Source: SIG603 sp964370775
GTDB lineage: Bacteria > Bacillota > Clostridia > Oscillospirales > Acutalibacteraceae
Assembly (NCBI GenBank): GCA_964370775.1
Contig: CAYJKT010000029.1
Span: 1-37,512, forward strand
Direction: 5' to 3'
DNA: 37,512 bases
The notes below the pieces were generated by a model that searched no databases, was not told the DNA's origin, and worked only from the letters and a program-made list of their open reading frames with translations. Below are positions 1-7,252 of the stretch, in pieces. The position numbers and the translations under genes are program-made. Numbering within the stretch: the stretch's first letter is position 1; each line of letters begins with the position of its first letter.

Positions 1-521
1 GTCGTGGTACAGTTGCAACTGGTAGAGTTGAGAGAGGCCAAATCAAATTATCAGAAGAAATCGAGATCGTTGGTCTTGCTGAAGAATCAAGAAAAACTGT
101 TATTACAGGTATCGAGATGTTCAGAAAACTTCTAGATTATGCTGAGGCAGGAGACAACATCGGTGCTCTTCTACGTGGTATCCAAAGAACAGACATCGAA
201 AGAGGTCAAGTTTTAGCGAAACCAGGTTCAATTAAACCTCATACAAAATTCAAAGGACAAGTTTATGTTCTTTCTAAAGATGAAGGTGGACGTCATACTC
301 CTTTCTTCAACAACTACCGTCCTCAATTCTATTTCAGAACAACAGACGTTACAGGTGTTGTAACTCTTCCAGAAGGCACAGAGATGTGTATGCCTGGCGA
401 TAACGTTGTTATGGACGTTGAGCTAATCACTCCTATCGCTATTGAAGAAGGTCTACGTTTCGCTATTCGTGAAGGTGGCCGTACAGTAGGTTCAGGTGTT
501 GTTACAGGTATCAATGCTTAA
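1..521 (+). CDS. tuf: Elongation factor Tu, C-terminal part (5' truncated)
   Basis: The open frame runs into the window from its left edge; the first complete codon is at position 3, giving 172 visible residues. The product is translation elongation factor Tu, the GTPase that delivers aminoacyl-tRNA to the ribosome in the cytoplasm. Visible are the start of the second beta-barrel (RGTVATGRVERG, where domain 2 begins) and the complete third domain, including KPHTKFKGQVYVL, GGRHTPFF, YRPQFYFR and the closing EGGRTVGSGVV. The GTP-binding domain lies outside the window. Codon use is less AT-rich than in most neighbours, as expected for a highly expressed gene. No terminator hairpin follows the stop; the FMN riboswitch begins about 20 bases later. 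The family assignment is very secure. Confidence 0.98.
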   Translation, partial: RGTVATGRVERGQIKLSEEIEIVGLAEESRKTVITGIEMFRKLLDYAEAGDNIGALLRGIQRTDIERGQVLAKPGSIKPHTKFKGQVYVLSKDEGGRHTPFFNNYRPQFYFRTTDVTGVVTLPEGTEMCMPGDNVVMDVELITPIAIEEGLRFAIREGGRTVGSGVVTGINA

Positions 522-541
522 TTGATTTTAAAAACTTAATA

Positions 542-649
542 TTCTTCGGGGCGGGGTGTAATTCCCCACCGGTGGTAAAAGTCCACGAGCTTAACAGCTG
601 ATTTGGTGTAATTCCAAAACCGACGGTATAGTCCGGATGATAGAAGAAA
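542..649 (+). ncRNA. FMN riboswitch (RFN element)
   Basis: The conserved RFN blocks appear in order: GGGGCGGGGTGTAATTCCCC, ACCGGTGGTAAAAGTCCACGAG, GATTTGGTGTAATTCCAAAACCGACGGTATAGTC and GGATGATAGAAGAA (given here as separate short blocks). The outer P1 helix can form between TTCTTC at 542-547 and GAAGAA at 643-648. FMN binding to this fold normally favours a downstream terminator in Bacillota. Here a terminator hairpin follows at 687, and the first gene beyond is the riboflavin transporter ribU, the expected target. Confidence 0.96.
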
Positions 650-686
650 TTTATGTTTGCTTAATAATATATTTATTAGTGAATTT

Positions 687-716
687 AGCCTCGTATATTT
701 ATACGAGGCTTTTTTA
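687..716 (+). terminator. Intrinsic terminator of the FMN riboswitch
   Basis: AGCCTCGTAT and ATACGAGGCT form a perfect 10-bp stem with a 4-base loop, followed directly by a T run. It sits 38 bases beyond the aptamer and 136 bases before ribU, the layout expected for transcription attenuation by FMN. Confidence 0.9.
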
Positions 717-795
717 CTTATATTTTGTACTATTTTATATGTTATCTTTAAAATATTTAAAGAATATAAATAAGTATAGTAATTGTATCAATGTT

Positions 796-824
796 TTGCA
801 AAAGTAAATTTCTCTAAATAAAAT
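796..824 (+). promoter_or_regulatory. Possible riboswitch-bypass promoter ahead of ribU
   Basis: TTGCAA (796-801) and TAAAAT (819-824) are separated by 17 bp. The site lies after the riboswitch terminator and 28 bases before the ribU start, so it could supply FMN-independent transcription of ribU-coaX. The region is very AT-rich, so a chance match is quite possible. Confidence 0.35.
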
Positions 825-851
825 ATACTTTTTCAAAATATTGGAGGAAAT

Positions 852-1481
852 ATGGAACGAACTATGAAATTAAAATCAACAACAAATGTAAGAAAAATGA
901 CAGTAACAGCTATTTTAGCAGCTGTTTCAGCAGTACTAATGTTCTTTAGCGTTAATGTGCCACTTATGCCAAGCTTTATAAAGCTTGATTTCTCTGAGCT
1001 CCCAGCAGTGCTTGCTGCATATATGTTAGGTCCTGTGAGTGGCGTAACTGTAGTATTTCTAAAAAATCTGGTAAACTTATTTTTCACAACAACTGGTGGG
1101 GTAGGAGAGTTATCTAACTTTCTGTTAGGTTCATCATTAGTACTTATAGCTGGGATAATATTTAAGAAAAAACCTACCAAAACTGGTGCAGTGCTAGGTG
1201 CATTTTTAGGTTCACTAACAATGGCGCTGTTTAGCGTTGCGACAAATTTCTTTGTTGTGTATCCAGTTTATTACAACTTTTTACCACTAGAAGCGATACT
1301 AGGAATGTATAATTTAATCAACCCGATTGTGGGAACAGAGCCGACTGACAAAAATTTATTGACTGCTTTGGTAACATTTAATTTGCCTTTTACGTTCATA
1401 AAAGGTATAATGAGTACCGTGGTTATATTTGCTATATATAAACCACTTAGTCCAGTTTTTAAAAAAATTATTGATAGATAA
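852..1481 (+). CDS. ribU: Riboflavin ECF transporter substrate-binding subunit RibU
   Basis: A 209-residue hydrophobic protein with about six membrane segments, the size and pattern of S components of energy-coupling factor transporters. RibU binds riboflavin in the membrane and works with the shared EcfT and EcfA/A' ATPases, which are not in this window. The body carries typical features of the family: an early membrane segment followed by PSFIKLDFSELPAVLAAYMLGP, LKNLVNLFFTTTGGVGELSNFL, and a C-terminal NLPFTFIKG segment (quoted in short pieces). The ATG is preceded by GGAGG at 843-847. An FMN riboswitch directly upstream independently supports riboflavin as the substrate. The gene is followed 11 bases later by coaX, so the two are probably one transcript. 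Confidence 0.94.
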   Translation: MERTMKLKSTTNVRKMTVTAILAAVSAVLMFFSVNVPLMPSFIKLDFSELPAVLAAYMLGPVSGVTVVFLKNLVNLFFTTTGGVGELSNFLLGSSLVLIAGIIFKKKPTKTGAVLGAFLGSLTMALFSVATNFFVVYPVYYNFLPLEAILGMYNLINPIVGTEPTDKNLLTALVTFNLPFTFIKGIMSTVVIFAIYKPLSPVFKKIIDR

Positions 1482-1492
1482 AGGGTGTTAAT

Positions 1493-2257
1493 ATGTTATT
1501 AGCGTTAGATGTTGGAAACACAAATATAACTCTTGGAGTTTTTAAAGAAGAAGAGCTAATTTTTGTATCAAGAATGGCGACTGATGTAATGAGAATGGAA
1601 GACCAGTATGCGACTGAAATTCGAGATATAATCAAGCTGTATAATATAGATGAAAAAAAAATTAGTGGTGCGATTATAAGCTCTGTTGTTCCTAAGCTTA
1701 CTGGTTATATTGCAAAGGCTATTAAAAAGGTTTTCTCGCTAACTGCTATGGTGGTTACAGCCGATTTAGAGCATGGTTTAGCAGTGAAAAACGGTTCTGT
1801 ATCGAACTTAGGCGCTGATATTATTGTAGGTTGTGCAGCAGCTAAGAAAATGTATTCTTACCCAAATGTCGTTATAGATATGGGAACTGCAACAACACTT
1901 TTTGTGACTGACCGTGACGGCTATATTTTAGGTGGAAGCATTATCCCGGGTATGGGAATTTCTCTTGATGCGCTGACAAGCAGAGCAGCACAGCTTGCAA
2001 GCATAAGCTTAGAAGCACCTGAGAAAGTAGTTGGCACAACAACTGAAACATGTATCCAATCTGGCATGATTTACGGCACAGCTGCAATGATAGACGGGCT
2101 GATTATGCGAATGGAAGAAGAACTAGGTTATAAATGCACAATAGTGGCAACAGGTGGACTAGCAAGCACAATAATCAATCATTGCCGACATGATATAGTT
2201 ATTAGCGACACCCTGCTTTTAGAAGGACTAAAGATTATTTATGATAAGAATAAGTGA
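1493..2257 (+). CDS. coaX: Type III pantothenate kinase CoaX
   Basis: A 254-residue cytoplasmic enzyme of the ASKHA fold that phosphorylates pantothenate, the first step of coenzyme A synthesis. Motifs seen: the phosphate loop DVGNTN at residues 6-11, GAD at 107-109, DMGTATT at 129-135 and the GGSIIPGMGIS segment around 148-157, where D129 matches the conserved catalytic acid of the family. The length is normal for CoaX. A moderate ribosome site (AAGGGTG) precedes the ATG. The 11-base gap after ribU implies cotranscription, so this vitamin B5 step may share FMN control with riboflavin uptake. CoaX enzymes as a class are not feedback-inhibited by CoA, which makes transcriptional control more meaningful (family knowledge). 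Confidence 0.95.
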   Translation: MLLALDVGNTNITLGVFKEEELIFVSRMATDVMRMEDQYATEIRDIIKLYNIDEKKISGAIISSVVPKLTGYIAKAIKKVFSLTAMVVTADLEHGLAVKNGSVSNLGADIIVGCAAAKKMYSYPNVVIDMGTATTLFVTDRDGYILGGSIIPGMGISLDALTSRAAQLASISLEAPEKVVGTTTETCIQSGMIYGTAAMIDGLIMRMEEELGYKCTIVATGGLASTIINHCRHDIVISDTLLLEGLKIIYDKNK

Positions 2258-2315
2258 TGATAAGAAAAGGTTTATTGTGACTGTATATTCTATTCTAAAA
2301 TAAAGGAGATAAAAC

Positions 2316-2765
2316 ATGGCAGAACACTACAAAACACTATCAGCTATTTTTCCTGTAATAATAAATAAGGAAAATGAAATTTTATTATTAAAAAGAAAAA
2401 ATACAGGATATATGGACGGCAAATGGGATTTTGCTGGCAGTGGACATGTTGACGAAGATGAAACTGCTATTCAAGCTGTAATTCGTGAGTCTAAAGAAGA
2501 AATAGGCATTGATATTGTAAGTCGTGATGTAGAATTTGCGTATTTATCACATAGATTAGGCAAAAATGGCAACAGAACTTACTACGATATTTATTTCAAA
2601 GTTAACAACTTTTCTGGTTTACCTATCATAGCTGAAACAGATAAATGCTCTGAGTTAAAGTGGTTTGCGTTAGACTCGTTACCACAAGAAATGATTGAAA
2701 TTAGGAAAGCGGTTTTACTTAATATTCTTAAAGGCGAAACATACAATGAGATAATTGTTGAATAA
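2316..2765 (+). CDS. NUDIX hydrolase
   Basis: A 149-residue protein with a complete NUDIX box at residues 43-65: G43, five residues, E49, seven residues, R57-E58, E61-E62 and G64. This motif binds divalent metal and hydrolyses a nucleoside diphosphate linked to another group. The N-terminal strand (FPVIINKENEILLLKRK) and the GKWDFAGSGHV turn are typical of small MutT-like members. The exact substrate cannot be read from sequence. The ATG is preceded by AAAGGAG at 2301-2307. It lies 58 bases after coaX on the same strand and could be the last gene of that transcript, although no terminator is visible between them. Confidence 0.88.
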   Translation: MAEHYKTLSAIFPVIINKENEILLLKRKNTGYMDGKWDFAGSGHVDEDETAIQAVIRESKEEIGIDIVSRDVEFAYLSHRLGKNGNRTYYDIYFKVNNFSGLPIIAETDKCSELKWFALDSLPQEMIEIRKAVLLNILKGETYNEIIVE

Positions 2766-2804
2766 TTTAGTTAGGTGAGATTAGTGTATATATAAAGTGA
2801 AGAA

Positions 2805-2840
2805 AAGCGAAGTATCGACCACGTGGTTAATACTTCGCTT
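2805..2840. repeat. 36-bp palindrome, copy 1
   Basis: Arms AAGCGAAGTAT and ATACTTCGCTT (11 bp, perfect) enclose an inner palindrome ACCACGTGGT, so almost the whole 36 bases is self-complementary. It recurs at 4365 and 5273. This copy is not followed by a T run on the plus strand, so it is a weak intrinsic terminator there. A good promoter starts 20 bases downstream, and the same hairpin-promoter order recurs at copy 2. Confidence 0.85.
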
Positions 2841-2859
2841 ACTATATATAGTTAAATTG

Positions 2860-2887
2860 TTGACTTTTTATTTTAAACATGTATAAT
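2860..2887 (+). promoter_or_regulatory. Promoter for the 2949 lipoprotein gene
   Basis: TTGACT (2860-2865) and TATAAT (2882-2887) are 16 bp apart, about 60 bases before the lipoprotein start. The region shares extended sequence with the promoter at 4419, showing that hairpin plus promoter were duplicated together. Confidence 0.7.
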
Positions 2888-2948
2888 TAAGATATAGCTA
2901 AGTTTTATTATGGTAATACAATGAATTTTGAAATGTAGGGAGAATATT

Positions 2949-3560
2949 ATGAAAAAAATATTATTATCATTAGTTTTATTGTCTTTAGCTGTAACGTTTA
3001 CAGCGTGTTATTCACCAAATTATGAAAATGATGAAATGGAAAGTTCGGACGACTCAACTAATAAAGCAGGACTATTTCAGCCTTACGAACCGAGTGAGCC
3101 AGAAGAAGACGAGCTAATATATTTTGATATACGCAATGGTTACATTGACCCTATAGAGGGTGATTATTATATTGGAGATGTAGGAAAAGCGAGCCTATCT
3201 CATAAAGGAATTTACAGAAAAAATGATGAGGGTTATTATCTATTGTATGATTTCGGCGTATATGCTGGGTTCTCTTATCGTGTTTATGAAGACAAAATTT
3301 ATATCGCAAATTCTAATGCTGACCCGCTCTATATTGTAACAATAACTATGGGTGGAGATGATACGATAGATCACTCTTTAAGAGATTTGACCCTTGACTA
3401 CAATATGCTATATATAATGTTTATTGAAGATGATAAACTATATTGTTCTGCCTTAAAAGGCACTGATAAAGTATATGTTGTAATGGATTTGAATGATAAC
3501 ACTATTAGCGAAATAGAAGAAGACAAAATACCACCAAATAACTACTTAAAGACTAAGTAA
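2949..3560 (+). CDS. Putative lipoprotein of unknown function
   Basis: A 203-residue protein starting with a lipoprotein signal: MKK, a hydrophobic stretch to residue 17, then TAC with the lipidation cysteine at residue 20. The start at 2949 is chosen because GGGAG at 2938-2942 lies just upstream; an in-frame start 21 bases earlier would bury that site and lengthen the charged N-terminus. After the cysteine comes an acidic, serine-rich spacer (residues about 24-55), then alternating strands rich in Y, D and I (DYYIGDVGKASLSHKGIYRK, IYIANSNADPLY, KLYCSALKGTDKVYV), which resemble short beta-repeat domains of secreted proteins. That fold is inference. No catalytic motif is seen. It would be anchored on the outer face of the membrane. 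The membrane protein at 3616 follows after 55 bases without a terminator and is probably cotranscribed. Confidence 0.75.
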   Translation: MKKILLSLVLLSLAVTFTACYSPNYENDEMESSDDSTNKAGLFQPYEPSEPEEDELIYFDIRNGYIDPIEGDYYIGDVGKASLSHKGIYRKNDEGYYLLYDFGVYAGFSYRVYEDKIYIANSNADPLYIVTITMGGDDTIDHSLRDLTLDYNMLYIMFIEDDKLYCSALKGTDKVYVVMDLNDNTISEIEEDKIPPNNYLKTK

Positions 3561-3615
3561 CAATAGGTTGCTAAGAATTGTTTGAGTGATTAACTCCAAA
3601 TTGAAAGGAGAAAAC

Positions 3616-4359
3616 ATGATGTTACATATATATTCAGAAGCAAAATTCAAGAAAACAGGTATTATGTTAGCTATTGAAATATCAATAGCGTTAATACTAG
3701 CTTTTTTCATCAGTCATATAATGTCAATAGATGATTGGGGACTTCTTCCAATCCCATACTTTGTGATAAGCTTAGTGTCGCTTGTATTGGCGATATTTAT
3801 ATATGGAACAATTATGCATTTGATTAGAATGCACTTCCATCGTCCACAAGATAACAGAGAAGAAAAATTATCACAACGATTTTTTTGTGTATTATCAGGT
3901 GGTATCATTACTGCCATTTTTTTAATAGTTATGTATATATTTTTATGGGTCTTTGCATCAGTTGCTTCTAACTTTAGATATTTTGAATTCATCGTTTATG
4001 AGGATAGAAATTATATTGCGAAGCCAGATAATGTAGGTGCGTATGTTTTTGACAAAGATGATGGGACCCCAGTCGATTTTCACGAAGTTATAAACCCTAT
4101 ATTTTATGATACTGAAACAACGGATATTTCACCAAGTGCAACTTATATAGGCGTTGTAGAAATATTAAGTAATTCCTCAAAAAAATATATTGTTTTAACC
4201 AGAGGCACAGGATATATAACAATACTATATGATGAAAATCAAGATTATGGATTAACGTTAGATGAATCTATTGTTGGAAAGCAAGTAGAAGTTAAATGTG
4301 AATTCACTGAGGTTTATAGAGAGTATGCACTAGTATCATTAGAACAGGTACTAGAATAA
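3616..4359 (+). CDS. Membrane protein of unknown function, paralog A
   Basis: A 247-residue protein with three predicted membrane helices (about residues 11-35, 43-66 and 88-115) and a soluble C-terminal domain of about 130 residues. The start at 3616 follows AAAGGAG at 3604-3610; an upstream in-frame GTG at 3586 has no such site. A conserved cytosolic-looking loop, HFHRPQDNREE, sits between helices 2 and 3, followed by LSQRFFCVLSGGIITA. The protein at 4499 is nearly identical through the first 115 residues and then diverges, so the pair shares a membrane base with different C-terminal domains. The family is not one I recognise. The C-terminal domain contains two beta-rich sections and ends in EVKCEFTEVYREYALVSLEQ, which matches the end of the paralog in pattern (VRIECEF). 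Confidence 0.7.
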   Translation: MMLHIYSEAKFKKTGIMLAIEISIALILAFFISHIMSIDDWGLLPIPYFVISLVSLVLAIFIYGTIMHLIRMHFHRPQDNREEKLSQRFFCVLSGGIITAIFLIVMYIFLWVFASVASNFRYFEFIVYEDRNYIAKPDNVGAYVFDKDDGTPVDFHEVINPIFYDTETTDISPSATYIGVVEILSNSSKKYIVLTRGTGYITILYDENQDYGLTLDESIVGKQVEVKCEFTEVYREYALVSLEQVLE

Positions 4360-4364
4360 AATAT

Positions 4365-4400
4365 AAGCGAAGTATCGACCATACGGTTAATACTTCGCTT
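4365..4400. repeat. 36-bp palindrome, copy 2
   Basis: The same 11-bp arms as copy 1 (AAGCGAAGTAT / ATACTTCGCTT); the centre reads ATAC where copies 1 and 3 have CGTG, so the inner stem is weaker. It starts 5 bases after paralog A's stop and lacks a T tail. A copy of the TTGACT/TATAAT-type promoter follows. Confidence 0.85.
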
Positions 4401-4418
4401 GCTAAATATGGTAAATTA

Positions 4419-4446
4419 TTAGCTTTTTCTTTTTAGTATGTATAAT
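4419..4446 (+). promoter_or_regulatory. Promoter for paralog B
   Basis: TTAGCT (4419-4424) and TATAAT (4441-4446) are 16 bp apart, at the same offset from the palindrome as the promoter at 2860. The -10 box and the TATAGCTAA just beyond are shared with that copy; the -35 box is weaker. Confidence 0.6.
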
Positions 4447-4498
4447 TAGAATATAGCTAAAATTTCTTGATATTAACTCCAAATTGAAAGGAGAAAAC

Positions 4499-5248
4499 AT
4501 GATGTTACATATATATTCAGAAGAAAAATTCAAGAAAACAGGTATTATATTAGCTATTGAAATATCATTAGCGTTAGTACTAGCTTTTTTCATCATTCAT
4601 ATAATGCCATTATTTGGTTTGGGATTTATGCCAATCCCGTTATTGGTGATGTGGTTTATTTTGTTTTTAGGTATATTGGTTATATATGGAACAATAATGC
4701 ACTTGATTAGAATTCACTTCCACCGTCCACAAGATAACAGAGAAGAAATATTATCACAACGATTTTTTTGTGTATTATCAGGTGGTATTATTACTGCCAT
4801 TTTATTATATGTTTTGTTCATATTTTTATTAGGCTTTATGTTTGTTGCATCTACTGTAGAACAAGCTAAATATATTACAATCGAGAATAAGAATTACGTA
4901 GTACAAACTAGTAATTATTTAACACATATCTCGGAAAAAGCAGAATATTACGAAGTTATTAATCCTATAGTTCGCAAAAGTGAGCCAACAGAAGAAGTGC
5001 TAGAAAAAGAAATGTATACAGGTGAAATTCAAGATTATTCTATCTATTATCCTAGCAGTTTAGATGTAGAGGTTGATGGAGGAAAAATTATTAACTTTAA
5101 AATTGGCGATACGAGATATGATATGTCATTAGATGATATGAATGATGATATTATTGGAACAATTGTGAGAATTGAATGTGAATTTTACCCAGGTACTCGT
5201 TATCGTGAAATTACTAATATAACAGAGATTAATAGTTCTAGTGAATGA
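4499..5248 (+). CDS. Membrane protein of unknown function, paralog B
   Basis: A 249-residue protein with the same plan as the protein at 3616: MMLHIYSEEKFKKTG, three membrane helices (about 11-36, 44-67, 88-116), the HFHRPQDNREE loop and LSQRFFCVLSGGIITA, then a divergent soluble domain. The start at 4499 is fixed by the 24 bases upstream, which are identical to those before paralog A and include AAAGGAG at 4487-4493. DNA identity is highest in the 5' part and in the stretch coding HRPQDNREE through GGIIT, and drops after residue 116. It has its own promoter and is followed by the third copy of the palindrome. The function is unknown; the C-terminal domain might bind a ligand outside the cell, by inference only. 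Confidence 0.7.
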   Translation: MMLHIYSEEKFKKTGIILAIEISLALVLAFFIIHIMPLFGLGFMPIPLLVMWFILFLGILVIYGTIMHLIRIHFHRPQDNREEILSQRFFCVLSGGIITAILLYVLFIFLLGFMFVASTVEQAKYITIENKNYVVQTSNYLTHISEKAEYYEVINPIVRKSEPTEEVLEKEMYTGEIQDYSIYYPSSLDVEVDGGKIINFKIGDTRYDMSLDDMNDDIIGTIVRIECEFYPGTRYREITNITEINSSSE

Positions 5249-5272
5249 TAAAATATAACAGTGTAACAAAAA

Positions 5273-5308
5273 AAGCGAAGTATCGACCACGTGGTTAATA
5301 CTTCGCTT
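5273..5308. terminator. 36-bp palindrome, copy 3, bidirectional terminator
   Basis: Identical to copy 1 (AAGCGAAGTAT arms around ACCACGTGGT). It lies between convergent genes: reading plus, the stem ends in TTTT; reading minus, it is followed by seven T residues. It therefore terminates both paralog B and the minus-strand operon ending at 5314. Confidence 0.88.
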
Positions 5309-5313
5309 TTGTC

Positions 5314-5817
5314 TTATTCTGCTATCAAAAGTTTCTCTATCTCAACTACATACATAGTATGATAATCTTTTTCTGGGTACCATTTTGCACGGCTTTCACT
5401 GTCGATAAAGCAATCTTCAAACATCTCTTGTTTGTATAATTTTCTGCATATCATTGCTGTTTCTGCATCCTTAAAATACGCTGTTCCGTCTTCTTCTATA
5501 AGCTCTAAGCCAGATTTTGCAATCTTGTCTTCATCTCTGCCACTTACAGTTCCAAAATATGTTAAGTTTTTTCTAAAACTATTTGGCAAAACAGAAAGCG
5601 TTAATAAATCTGCACTGTCTACAAACTCTTTTGTATAGCGTTGTGGACGGATAAAAATATACGCTACTGGTTTATTCCACATAATTCCCATGCCACCCCA
5701 AGAGGCTGTCATGGTATTTGATTTGCCGTCTTTAGTGGCAGTTATAAGGAACCAATCTTTTCCTATTGTTTTAAAAGCGTTGAAGTCAAAATCTTCTGGT
5801 TTAATTTGTTTGAACAT
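5314..5817 (-). CDS. Flavin reductase-like domain protein
   Basis: A 167-residue protein of the flavin reductase-like, FMN-binding split-barrel family. Diagnostic parts: KTIGKDWFLITATKDGKSNTMTASWGGMG near the N-terminus, the IFIRPQRYTKEF segment and LTLSVLPNSFRKNLTYFGTVSGRDEDK (read as separate pieces), which form the flavin-binding barrel. Members use bound FMN for electron transfer; the partner here is unknown. The ATG is preceded by AAGGAAG (5825-5831). It is the last gene of an apparent three-gene minus-strand operon, 27 bases after the MATE gene, and ends 5 bases from the terminator palindrome. Low molecular weight and lack of a signal peptide imply a cytoplasmic location. Confidence 0.87.
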   Translation of the reverse strand: MFKQIKPEDFDFNAFKTIGKDWFLITATKDGKSNTMTASWGGMGIMWNKPVAYIFIRPQRYTKEFVDSADLLTLSVLPNSFRKNLTYFGTVSGRDEDKIAKSGLELIEEDGTAYFKDAETAMICRKLYKQEMFEDCFIDSESRAKWYPEKDYHTMYVVEIEKLLIAE

Positions 5818-5844
5818 AATATATCTTCCTTTCGAAATAATTGT

Positions 5845-7218
5845 TTAGGTTTTTATCGGTCGGGGTTCGTCTATTTTTGGAATTTTTCGCGACAATATTA
5901 AGTAAGTTGTGAGCAAGAATATCACCGTAGCTCCCCAAGAAACAGGATAAATTAAGTATAACACATTAATATCGCTAAAATAAGGGAAAACTAGGTACAC
6001 CCACAAAATTCTGATACCACATACACCAAACAGAGAAATAAACATTGGCGGTAGTGAATATCCGATAGCTCGTAATTGTCCTACGCAAACTTCCATCATT
6101 CCACATAAGAAATAAAACATTGTTACTCTCAACATTCTCTCTGCACCCACCATGATAACCTCTGGGTCGCTATTGTAGATTTTTAGCAAACTATCAGAGA
6201 AAACAATTGCAAGAGTACTAAGAAAAGATCCAATAATGAACACTAAAAGTAGGCAATACCAAAGGCATTTTCTTGCTCTTTTATACTGTTTTGCTCCAAT
6301 ATTTTGGCTAGCAAAGTTTATGTTTGTTTGATACATAGAGTTCATACCTATGAAAATAAAGCCTTCTATACTAGCAGAAGCTGCGTTACCAGCCATTACT
6401 ACTGAACCAAAACTGTTGATAGTAGACTGTACCAACACGTTTGAAATCGAGAAAAATGAGCCTTGTATACCAGCAGGTAAGCCAATTTTAAGTATCGCTA
6501 TTAACTTGCTTTTACTAACGCTTAGTTTCTTTGGATTTAACTTTAGTGCGCCGTCGCTCTTGATTAAGCAACGAATCACAAAAAATGCTGAAACTGCTTG
6601 AGATATTACAGTTGCTATCGCTACACCGGCTACATCTAGTCCAAAAACTATTACTAGCAATAGATTAAATAGCACATTGATTATACCTGAAATTGTAAGA
6701 AAATATAGAGGACGTTTGGTGTCGCCTACTGCTCTTAAAATAGCAGAACCAAAGTTATAAAGCATATTAAAGGGCATACCTATGAAGTAAATTCTCATGT
6801 AAATAGTTGATTTTTCAATTACATCATCAGGCGTGTTCATAAGGCTAAGAACTGTAGGTGTTAAAATCACGCCTATTATGCTAACAAAAATACCCATTAT
6901 AACAGATATAGTTACCGAAGTATGGATAGTCTCTTGCATATCGTCAAAATTATTTGAAGCAAAAGCTTTTGATGTTAAAACGCTTGTTCCTATGGACAAA
7001 CCCATAAAAACGCTGACAAGTAAGTTGATAATTGAACCTGTTGAGCCAACGGCTGATAGAGACTGTGTGCCTGCAAAGTTACCGACAATAACAGTATCAA
7101 CTGCGTTGTATAGCAGTTGCAAAGTACCAGATAACATAAGTGGTACTGCAAATCTCATCATTTTAGAAAGCAAAGGACCAGAGCACATATCCATTTCATA
7201 CTTCTTAGAACTATTCAT
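5845..7218 (-). CDS. MATE family efflux transporter
   Basis: A 457-residue integral membrane protein with the twelve-helix pattern of multidrug and toxic compound extrusion transporters. Visible family landmarks include GPLLSKMMRFAVPLMLSG at the N-terminus, LYNAVDTVIVGNFAG in helix 1-2, the internal repeat LKIGLPAGIQGSFFSISNV starting the second half, and a VCGIRILWVYLVFP segment near the end. MATE proteins exchange Na+ or H+ for organic cations and other substrates; the substrate is not evident. The start follows GGAGTG at 7227-7232. It lies 34 bases after the binding-protein lipoprotein and 27 before the flavin reductase-like gene, so all three are probably cotranscribed from the promoter at 8676-8704. 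Confidence 0.93.
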   Translation of the reverse strand: MNSSKKYEMDMCSGPLLSKMMRFAVPLMLSGTLQLLYNAVDTVIVGNFAGTQSLSAVGSTGSIINLLVSVFMGLSIGTSVLTSKAFASNNFDDMQETIHTSVTISVIMGIFVSIIGVILTPTVLSLMNTPDDVIEKSTIYMRIYFIGMPFNMLYNFGSAILRAVGDTKRPLYFLTISGIINVLFNLLLVIVFGLDVAGVAIATVISQAVSAFFVIRCLIKSDGALKLNPKKLSVSKSKLIAILKIGLPAGIQGSFFSISNVLVQSTINSFGSVVMAGNAASASIEGFIFIGMNSMYQTNINFASQNIGAKQYKRARKCLWYCLLLVFIIGSFLSTLAIVFSDSLLKIYNSDPEVIMVGAERMLRVTMFYFLCGMMEVCVGQLRAIGYSLPPMFISLFGVCGIRILWVYLVFPYFSDINVLYLIYPVSWGATVIFLLTTYLILSRKIPKIDEPRPIKT

Positions 7219-7252
7219 TAGATATTCACTCCAGTCATTTAATTTTAGTTAT

